Program-made: the position numbers and the translations under genes | Origin: CAYGDP01 sp964348665 | GTDB taxonomy: Bacteria > Verrucomicrobiota > Verrucomicrobiia > Palsa-1439 > CAYGDP01 | Length of the DNA: 40,329 nucleotides | Assembly (NCBI GenBank): GCA_964348665.1 | Contig: CAYGDP010000033.1 | Span: forward strand, 1-40,329 | Direction of reading: 5' to 3' | In this document: positions 35,499-40,329 of the stretch, piece by piece | Layout of the letters: the number at the start of each line of letters is the position of its first letter | Numbering within the stretch: position 1 is the stretch's first letter | The notes under the pieces: model-generated | The model's input: the letters and a program-made list of their open reading frames with translations, nothing else | Database searches by the model: none | What the model was told of the DNA's origin: nothing

Positions 35499-37367
35499 AT
35501 GAGCGTTGAGGAACTGCAAAAACTTGTAGATGCTGGCAAGCTGAAAGCCGACCAGGCCGCTGCGCTTGGCAAAATCGCCGCCGGCGCGCTGGTCGCCCAC
35601 AAAAGCTGGGGGATCGGTCGTGTCAAGGAACTCGACGCTGTTTTTGGCCGCCTCATCGTGGATTTTCCGAACAAAGCCGGTCATAGCTTCGATTTGGCGT
35701 ATGCTGCGCAGAGCCTCACGGCGCTTCCCCCCGATCATATCGCCGCGCGCAAACTCTCCGAGCTTGCCGGATTGCAAGCGCTGGCCAAGGCCCAGCCGCT
35801 CGAACTTCTTCGCATCGTGTTGGCCAGCCACGATAATCGCGCCAGCGCCGACGAGGTCGCAGCGGATCTCTGTGGAAGCGTACTCACTGAAAGCGAATGG
35901 AAATCGTGGTGGGACAAGACCAAACGCGCCGCGAAAGCCGACGGTCATTTTGCGATTCCCTCGAAGAAGACCGAGCCAATCACGCTCCGCCAAGCGCCGA
36001 AATCGCACGCCGACGTGCTCGTCGAGACGTTTCGCAGCAAACACGGCCTCAAAGAAAAAGTGCAGATCGCCGAGCAATGGAAAACCGAGCAGGCAACGTT
36101 TGACCCCAACAATCCCACGGCGCGGGAATTTGCCGCTGAAATCGCGCAATTGCTGGAGCGTCATCCACCCCGGCATGCTACCGTCGCCCTGGAAGCGATC
36201 TGGTTGCTAACGGAATTTGGCGAGGCCAGCCCAATCCGCAACGACGCGCTCGCCACGCGCGAACGCGCCGCCCTGGCCGCCGCGGGAGGCTTGGCCAAGC
36301 TCGCCGATGAACTGCCGTCGTATAAATTCGCGCGTCTGCTCGTCGTCATTAAACTGACACAGTCCGATTGGGTCGCGCGCCTGCTCGCTTTGGCGAACGA
36401 CAGCCCCGCGCGGCGGATGTCCGACATCATTGACTATCTCCTGACGGAAAAACAAAGCGATGTTGCGTTACGCTGGCTCACGCAGGCGGTCCGCGAGATT
36501 TCCATCGGCAGCGAATTTCTCTTCTGGCTGGCGAAGAATCGATCGACAGAAATATATCGCCCGCTGGTCGCGCCCCTGCTGGGTCCACGATTTTTGGCGA
36601 GCGCGCTGGCGACAATCGAACAGGACGCGATTGACGCGCCTCGACGCAGCCGTCATAACCTCCGCGAATTATTGCTGGCCGACGAGACGTTGTTCGGCGA
36701 ACTCTTGGTAAACGTGCCCGAAGATGAAGCGCAGCAAATTGCCGAGCGTGTGTTGCGAAGCAATGTCATTGACGAGCAATCCAAGCGTTCCCTGATGGGA
36801 AAGTTCATCAAACTCTATCCGCCGTTGCAGGCGCTCGTCGCCAGCACCGCCCCGCCGAAAGCCGAGCCGCTTTACGTCAGCGCCGAAAGCCTTACGCGCA
36901 AACAGGCGGAGTACGATGATTTGGTCAATAAACAAATCCCCGATAACGCCAGGCAGATCGCCATCGCGCGCAGTTACGGCGATTTGAGCGAAAACCACGA
37001 GTTCAAAAGCGCCAAGGAACAACAAGGATTGCTCAACCGGCACCGGGCAGAAATGGAACGCGATCTCTCCAATGCGCGCATCACCAATTTTGAGAGCGCC
37101 ATCGGCGATGTCGTCGCCATCGGCACCCGTGTCGTCATCCACGATGACGCCACCGGCAACGAGCACGAATACGCCATTCTCGGCGCGTGGGATAGCGATC
37201 CCGCCAACGGCGTCATCAGCTATCTCTCCCCGATCGCCAAAGCCCTCATCAACAAGCGCGTCGGTGACGAAGCCGATGTGGAAGTGGACGGCGCCAAACG
37301 CCGAGTCAAAATCGGCCGCATTGTCTCCTGGAAATCCTCCAATGCCGCTGTCGCGGCGACGAGTTAA
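35499..37367 (+). CDS. GreA/GreB-domain protein with long N-terminal extension (622 aa)
   Basis: The C-terminal part (about residues 458-612) is a GreA/GreB transcript-cleavage factor. It has a coiled-coil with the YGDLSENHEF tip (about 492-501), whose acidic residues act in the RNA polymerase secondary channel, and an FKBP-like domain (GTRVVIHDDATGNEHEYAIL...GDEADVEV). The N-terminal ~450 residues include a CarD/Tudor-like stretch (about 25-85, GALVAHKSWGIGRVKELD) and a long helical region of unknown function. Ordinary GreA has about 158 residues; chlamydial GreA is also fused to a long N-terminal region (known), which fits a PVC-group host. The start is ATG 35499; an in-frame ATG at 35442 would overlap rsmB. 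No Shine-Dalgarno is seen. Confidence 0.88.
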   Translation: MSVEELQKLVDAGKLKADQAAALGKIAAGALVAHKSWGIGRVKELDAVFGRLIVDFPNKAGHSFDLAYAAQSLTALPPDHIAARKLSELAGLQALAKAQPLELLRIVLASHDNRASADEVAADLCGSVLTESEWKSWWDKTKRAAKADGHFAIPSKKTEPITLRQAPKSHADVLVETFRSKHGLKEKVQIAEQWKTEQATFDPNNPTAREFAAEIAQLLERHPPRHATVALEAIWLLTEFGEASPIRNDALATRERAALAAAGGLAKLADELPSYKFARLLVVIKLTQSDWVARLLALANDSPARRMSDIIDYLLTEKQSDVALRWLTQAVREISIGSEFLFWLAKNRSTEIYRPLVAPLLGPRFLASALATIEQDAIDAPRRSRHNLRELLLADETLFGELLVNVPEDEAQQIAERVLRSNVIDEQSKRSLMGKFIKLYPPLQALVASTAPPKAEPLYVSAESLTRKQAEYDDLVNKQIPDNARQIAIARSYGDLSENHEFKSAKEQQGLLNRHRAEMERDLSNARITNFESAIGDVVAIGTRVVIHDDATGNEHEYAILGAWDSDPANGVISYLSPIAKALINKRVGDEADVEVDGAKRRVKIGRIVSWKSSNAAVAATS

Positions 37368-37369
37368 TC

Positions 37370-37454
37370 CGTTGAATCGTTAATTGGTAGAATCGGATGG
37401 AAGATGATGGTGCCTGGCCAACAACGAACCGATTAAACGATCGAACTATTCAAC
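37370..37454 (+). repeat. Imperfect inverted repeat with motif CGTTGAATCGTTA
   Basis: The outer arms are GTTGAAT (37371-37377) and ATTCAAC (37448-37454). The inner imperfect arms are AATCGTTAATTGGT (37375-37388) and AACCGATTAAACGATC (37427-37442). It fills most of the 97-bp gap after the GreA-fusion gene and starts three bases after its stop. The 13-mer recurs after the next gene. Confidence 0.55.
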
Positions 37455-37464
37455 ACTTGAACCC

Positions 37465-37977
37465 ATGAGCTTCTCCACGCTGGTTGCCGAAATTCTCCTC
37501 GTCCCCGCTTCCAACGCTCTTGCTCCTAAACGCAACGAAGATGAGACCCTGCTGGCACGATTGAACACGCTCACGCTCGACACGCTCTTCGCTCCTCACA
37601 AAATCAAATCGCGATCCGACGCCGAATGTGTTCACAGCGCCCTCTTTCTCTGGCATGATTACCTCGATGAATCGCACAAGATCAGCCAGGAGATCGAGAC
37701 CCAGAACGGCAGTTATTGGCACGGGATCATGCACCGGCGCGAGCCCGATTACGGCAACGCAAAATATTGGTTTCGCAAGGTTGGCGCGCACCCGATCTTT
37801 CCCGCTCTCGGGAGCGATTGGGATCCGTTCGCCTTCATTGACCAATGCGAGCTAGCGGCGAAGAAGAAGGACGCGAAACTCGACGAACAATGCCGCGCCA
37901 TCCAAAAAACGGAATTTGATTTGCTCTTGGAGCATTGCTGGCGCGCGGCGCTTGGAGTAAAATCGTTGAATTGTTAA
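37465..37977 (+). CDS. Conserved hypothetical protein (170 aa)
   Basis: The product is not assigned to a named family. It is soluble, with no signal peptide or membrane helix. A central region is rich in Trp, Tyr and His: HSALFLWHDYLDESHKISQ, then NGSYWHGIMHRREPDYGNAKYWFRKVGAHPIF. The pattern of conserved-looking His, Asp, Glu and Trp residues could form a small-ligand or metal site, but this is only an impression. The ORF is well supported by length, codon use and clean limits. The gene is bracketed by two related inverted-repeat elements, and the second overlaps its stop codon. There is no obvious Shine-Dalgarno before ATG 37465. Confidence 0.75.
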   Translation: MSFSTLVAEILLVPASNALAPKRNEDETLLARLNTLTLDTLFAPHKIKSRSDAECVHSALFLWHDYLDESHKISQEIETQNGSYWHGIMHRREPDYGNAKYWFRKVGAHPIFPALGSDWDPFAFIDQCELAAKKKDAKLDEQCRAIQKTEFDLLLEHCWRAALGVKSLNC

Positions 37978-38040
37978 AGAGTTAAATCGTCAGAGATTGA
38001 AATGAACAGTCAATTCAACGATCCAACGATTCAACCATTC
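37962..38040 (+). repeat. Inverted repeat overlapping a stop codon, with ATTCAACG tandem copies
   Basis: A perfect 12-bp inverted repeat pairs ATCGTTGAATTG (37962-37973) with CAATTCAACGAT (38011-38022), and is followed by further CAACGATTCAAC / CCATTCAACG copies up to 38042. The left arm carries the 13-mer CGTTGAATTGTTA (37964-37976) and runs into the TAA stop of the hypothetical gene. It could act as a terminator or be a REP-like mobile palindrome. Confidence 0.6.
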
Positions 38041-38086
38041 AACGCGCCCCGCGCGCTGCGCGTGGTTTGCGGACTGCGCCGTTTCT

Positions 38087-38114
38087 CTTACGCTTTTTGT
38101 GCCTCTTTGTGGCC
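38087..38114 (+). repeat. Degenerate short tandem motif (TTTTTGTGCC / TCTTTGTGGCC) before the DUF1802 gene
   Basis: Two near-copies of a 10-11 base unit, TTTTTGTGCC and TCTTTGTGGCC, end seven bases before the ATG of the next gene. They follow a GC-rich palindromic stretch (38042-38062). No ribosome-binding site is visible in this stretch. Confidence 0.4.
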
Positions 38115-38120
38115 AATAGA

Positions 38121-38720
38121 ATGAAATTCTCAACCAATATTGCATTTAAAGAATGGGCCATTGTTTGCCGCGCCATCGCCGCGGGGCGGCAAACCCTCAT
38201 CCTGCGCAAAGGCGGCATCGCCGAGAAAAGCGGCGAGTTCGAGGTCGAGCACCGCGAGTTTCTCCTCTTCCCCACGCTTTTCCATCAGCAAAACGACGCC
38301 GTCGTGCCCGAGGCACGCGCCGAGTTGGATTTGCAGGCGAAAGATACCGTGACGATTTCGCTCTTCGCCAAAGTCGCCGAAGTGCAACGCCTGACCGATT
38401 GGGAAAAGGTCCGCGCCCTCGCGCCGTTCCACATCTGGACCGAGGAAACCATCAAAGACCGCTTCGGCTGGGGCAACCCTTCGGCTCGCGGCTCGCTCAA
38501 GGCAGGAGAAAACGCCATCACGCTCATCATCGCCCGCTTCTATTGTCTCCCCACTCCCATCACTCTTCCCCTGCTCAAAAGCTACGGCGGTTGCACCTCT
38601 TGGGTCACGCTGGAAAAGGAATTATCCGTTGAAGGCGCAAAGCCGATTTTGAGCGATGAGGAGTTTGCGAACCGGATGAAATATATTCACCAAAGTGCTG
38701 CATTGCATCGGAAGGACTAA
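38121..38720 (+). CDS. DUF1802 family protein
   Basis: A 199-aa soluble protein matching the DUF1802 pattern: AFKEWAIVCRAIAAGRQ, ILRKGGIAEKSGEFEVEHR, FPTLFHQQ in the first half, then a variable middle, PFHIWTEETIKDRF and a Tyr/Leu-rich ARFYCLPTPITLPLLKSYGGC segment. The family's function is unknown. The start ATG 38121 was chosen because the protein then begins with the family's N-terminus; upstream codons to 38067 encode a Phe/Leu-rich leader derived from the intergenic repeat. The gene is on the same strand as, and 143 bp after, the preceding hypothetical gene. Confidence 0.85.
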   Translation: MKFSTNIAFKEWAIVCRAIAAGRQTLILRKGGIAEKSGEFEVEHREFLLFPTLFHQQNDAVVPEARAELDLQAKDTVTISLFAKVAEVQRLTDWEKVRALAPFHIWTEETIKDRFGWGNPSARGSLKAGENAITLIIARFYCLPTPITLPLLKSYGGCTSWVTLEKELSVEGAKPILSDEEFANRMKYIHQSAALHRKD

Positions 38721-38724
38721 GCCT

Positions 38725-39051
38725 ATGGGCCTAATTTTCTTCGCAATGAGTATAGCCGCTGCAATCGTGGTATGGAGATGGGCACGCAACTTGTCTCAAG
38801 CAAAAAAATCGAAAGTCATGCGTTCGCTGATTCGCGCGTGTGTTTGGGGAGTACCTCTGACACCTGTCACTGGTGGCTCTGGAGACGCGATCGCTGCCGT
38901 GCCCGCATGGTGGGCGCTCATTTATTGCTCGGTAAGGTCAAGTCGTGAATGTGGAGATGGCTCCCTTCTCGGCTCGTTGGTTTCAATCACTATTGTATGC
39001 GGGATCCTTTTCTTGGTTTCTCTTTTTTTCGAGTATGGAACCTATAACTAG
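38725..39051 (+). CDS. Small membrane protein of unknown function (108 aa)
   Basis: The ATG at 38725 follows AAGGA by eight bases and starts four bases after the stop of the DUF1802 gene, so the two are probably co-transcribed. The product has an N-terminal membrane helix (GLIFFAMSIAAAIVVWRW), a basic loop (KKSKVMRSLIRA), a central Gly/Ala/Trp-rich hydrophobic part and a C-terminal helix (LLGSLVSITIVCGILFLVSL). No family is recognised. Confidence 0.6.
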   Translation: MGLIFFAMSIAAAIVVWRWARNLSQAKKSKVMRSLIRACVWGVPLTPVTGGSGDAIAAVPAWWALIYCSVRSSRECGDGSLLGSLVSITIVCGILFLVSLFFEYGTYN

Positions 39052-39074
39052 CGTGTTGACTTACTTTTTCTGAC

Positions 39075-39104
39075 ATTCTGAGTCCGCCACAGCGGACGAA
39101 GAAT
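39075..39104. repeat. Palindromic intergenic element, copy 1
   Basis: A stem of ATTCT/AGAAT and GTCCGC/GCGGAC, separated by a GA/GA internal mismatch, has the loop CACA. It lies in the 98-bp gap between two convergent small membrane-protein genes. No T tract follows. Confidence 0.65.
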
Positions 39105-39135
39105 CTCTGCCGTTCTCAACCGCTCAACAGAAGAG

Positions 39136-39155
39136 ACCCTTCGCTGGGCTCAATG
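39136..39155 (-). repeat. Palindromic intergenic element, copy 2 (opposite orientation)
   Basis: On the minus strand this reads CATTGAGCCCAGCGAAGGGT, sharing the CATT..TGAG...GCGAAG framework with the element at 39075 in inverted orientation. It overlaps the TGA stop of the minus-strand membrane-protein gene. Confidence 0.45.
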
Positions 39156-39617
39156 TGGCAGAGAGGGCAAGGGTTTGCCACGCAGACGTCGAATGACGAT
39201 AGAACAGAATATCACTTGGCCGATCACGTAAACTGCCGCAATCATCCAACCTTCAATCGGATTAGCTTCCCACTTGGACAAATAGCGAGCCCATGCAGCG
39301 GCCTTGTCGTCGCCGCCGTAAGTAAGAAGCCAATAAATAACTCCCAAATAATGAATTGCTCCCAAAATACAGATCAAAATCAAGGGTGATTTCTTGTCAG
39401 TGTTTGGCGCGAGCGCAAAAACAAGAGGCCACCAAACAAGGAGCATGATACTGAAAAATATGCCGATGGCACCTACTTGACCGTGATGTCTCGCCCAATC
39501 GATAAACTGCTCGAATGGAGCGAATGCAACTTCAGGAAAAAAAGGCGATTCCAGAAGGATCAGCGTAAACACAATTCCACCGCCACACCAAAGAATCGTT
39601 CTTGGCGCTCTACTCAC
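39150..39617 (-). CDS. Four-helix membrane protein of unknown function (155 aa)
   Basis: Starts at GTG 39617, which is preceded by a strong AGGGAGG six bases upstream, and overlaps the end of the DUF2007-like gene by eight bases. Four hydrophobic helices are visible: TILWCGGGIVFTLILLE, IGIFFSIMLLVWWPLVFALA, LILICILGAIHYLGVIYWLL and MIAAVYVIGQVIFCSIVI. The C-terminus is basic (RRLRGKP). No known family is recognised. It is the last gene of a three-gene minus-strand unit that begins at or beyond the right edge. Confidence 0.68.
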   Translation of the reverse strand: MSRAPRTILWCGGGIVFTLILLESPFFPEVAFAPFEQFIDWARHHGQVGAIGIFFSIMLLVWWPLVFALAPNTDKKSPLILICILGAIHYLGVIYWLLTYGGDDKAAAWARYLSKWEANPIEGWMIAAVYVIGQVIFCSIVIRRLRGKPLPSLPH

Positions 39618-39837
39618 TCAAAACCTCCCTCTCCACATCTTCCGCGCGCACCAGCAGTTTGACGCCGTAGGTTTTGATGGGGACGCCGAGGACTTGCGTG
39701 GCGAGGTCATCCTTGATCATCACGTCAATGCCAGACGCCTCCAGTAGCGCCTTCTGCAGGTCGGCGTCGGCCAGGTTGAGCGCACGACGATCATGAACGA
39801 TGTTGCGATCGCAGAATTGGAAATATAAAGCTTTCAC
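39610..39837 (-). CDS. DUF2007-like putative signal-transducing protein (75 aa)
   Basis: A small soluble protein whose core, LQKALLEASGIDVMIKDD...YGVKLLVRAEDVE, fits the DUF2007 pattern: a helix that positions an LExxGI strand, then a Gly-containing hairpin and a final V.xEDxE. The family is described only as putative prokaryotic signal transduction. It starts at GTG 39837, overlapping the upstream stop by three bases (GTGA), and its end overlaps the next gene, so the three genes are translationally linked. Confidence 0.72.
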   Translation of the reverse strand: MKALYFQFCDRNIVHDRRALNLADADLQKALLEASGIDVMIKDDLATQVLGVPIKTYGVKLLVRAEDVEREVLSE

Positions 39838-40220
39838 TTCTTTGTGTTTGTTTGTTCGTAGGTAACGCGTCGAGCAATAAACCTATACTTGTTCCCGTCT
39901 CGCCCAGCTTCTTGAAGAAGGACACTTGGAGGGTTAACGTTGATATCAAGCACCTTGAATTCGTAGTTCTTCGTTTTGTTTTCGGCGCCCTTTAATTCAA
40001 TCTCGAAAGTATCACCGACCTTAACGGTGAACTGTTTTTTTGAATCCGTCGCCTCAATAACTGCGGTCAGTTTTTCACGAATCGGAGTAGCTTGATTGAT
40101 AATTAACGTAACGACCTGCACACCTTGATCTGGCTTCAAATCAAGCTCGGAGACGTCCTTATTACCAGACAGCTTTGCGCGGAAATTGAATACGGTATAA
40201 CCATTTATGATTTGCCCCAA
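39834..40220 (-). CDS. Hypothetical protein, 5' end uncertain (possibly partial)
   Basis: The listed start is TTG 40220 (128 aa). The product begins with GQIINGYTVFNFRAKL and contains DVSELDLKPDQGVQVVTLI, a basic C-terminal half and no signal peptide in this form. The frame stays open upstream to 40313 without ATG, GTG or TTG, and the upstream codons (…TGKTRFVEL before GQIINGYTV) look protein-like. The gene may therefore start at a rare codon, be frameshifted near 40300 or be 5' truncated. A TATACT at 40303-40308 (minus strand) could instead be a -10 box, making 40221-40295 a leader. The C-terminal codons overlap the DUF2007-like gene. No family is recognised with confidence. Confidence 0.55.
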   Translation of the reverse strand: MGQIINGYTVFNFRAKLSGNKDVSELDLKPDQGVQVVTLIINQATPIREKLTAVIEATDSKKQFTVKVGDTFEIELKGAENKTKNYEFKVLDINVNPPSVLLQEAGRDGNKYRFIARRVTYEQTNTKK

Positions 40221-40329
40221 TTCGACAAATCTGGTTTTTCCAGTTACGGAGGATCGAATTTGGAATTTGCGAGTCCCGCTGACCTTGCCCCATTGGTTGG
40301 ACAGTATATAACATTAAACTTGGCCATGG

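Noticed and set aside
1..40329. tRNA, rRNA, riboswitch, insertion sequence, prophage or defence-system genes
   Set aside because: I looked for their usual signatures and recognised none. A covariance-model and profile search would be needed to exclude small RNAs.

Overview
The window looks like a chromosomal contig from a Gram-negative bacterium of the Planctomycetota-Verrucomicrobiota-Chlamydiota group, most likely Verrucomicrobiota. This is inferred from gene content, not from a marker gene. The signs are giant repeat-built surface proteins with an N-terminal LExLExR-type motif, a GreA domain on the end of a long N-terminal extension, a ThuA / Gfo-Idh-MocA / MFS sugar-type cluster, and an RfaE2 nucleotidyltransferase that implies heptose-containing lipopolysaccharide. 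The scaffold contains a placeholder gap of exactly 100 N.

Region 1 (1-28112) holds two giant secreted or surface proteins on the + strand and fills about 70% of the window. The first (already open at position 3, ends 9885) is built from RTX-type calcium-binding repeats, a 13-unit array of ~100-residue beta-strand repeats, an array of Calx-beta-like domains with an exact 342-bp period, and a C-terminal seven-bladed FG-GAP propeller. The 100-N gap lies inside the 342-bp array and breaks the frame artificially. The repeat arithmetic predicts a real gap of 93 bp (or 93 plus multiples of 342), which restores one continuous frame. The second (10095-28112, 6005 aa) has a basic N-terminal extension, a lectin-like domain, four Calx-beta domains, about 30 SdrD_B-type repeats, three more Calx-beta domains and a seven-bladed propeller homologous to that of its neighbour. 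A good sigma-70-type promoter precedes it. Two blocks of a different repeat family and one EF-hand-like calcium block are nested inside SdrD_B units.

Region 2 (28113-33200) is a minus-strand run of six closely spaced genes, probably one operon: rfaE2, a small lipoprotein, purN, an MFS transporter, a Gfo/Idh/MocA oxidoreductase and a secreted ThuA-domain protein. It combines housekeeping functions with a carbohydrate-type module.

Region 3 (33201-40329) holds small housekeeping and hypothetical genes. A zinc-finger anti-sigma-like membrane protein is coupled to a DUF3106-type protein with no sigma factor beside them. rsmB and a long GreA-fusion gene diverge with only 21 bp between their start codons. 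These are followed by a conserved hypothetical gene, a DUF1802 gene, two small membrane proteins, a DUF2007-like protein and a protein whose start is uncertain at the right edge. The intergenic spaces here carry at least three families of short recurrent or palindromic motifs. No rRNA, tRNA, CRISPR array, transposase or phage gene was recognised. No gene-free stretch exceeds about 210 bp.
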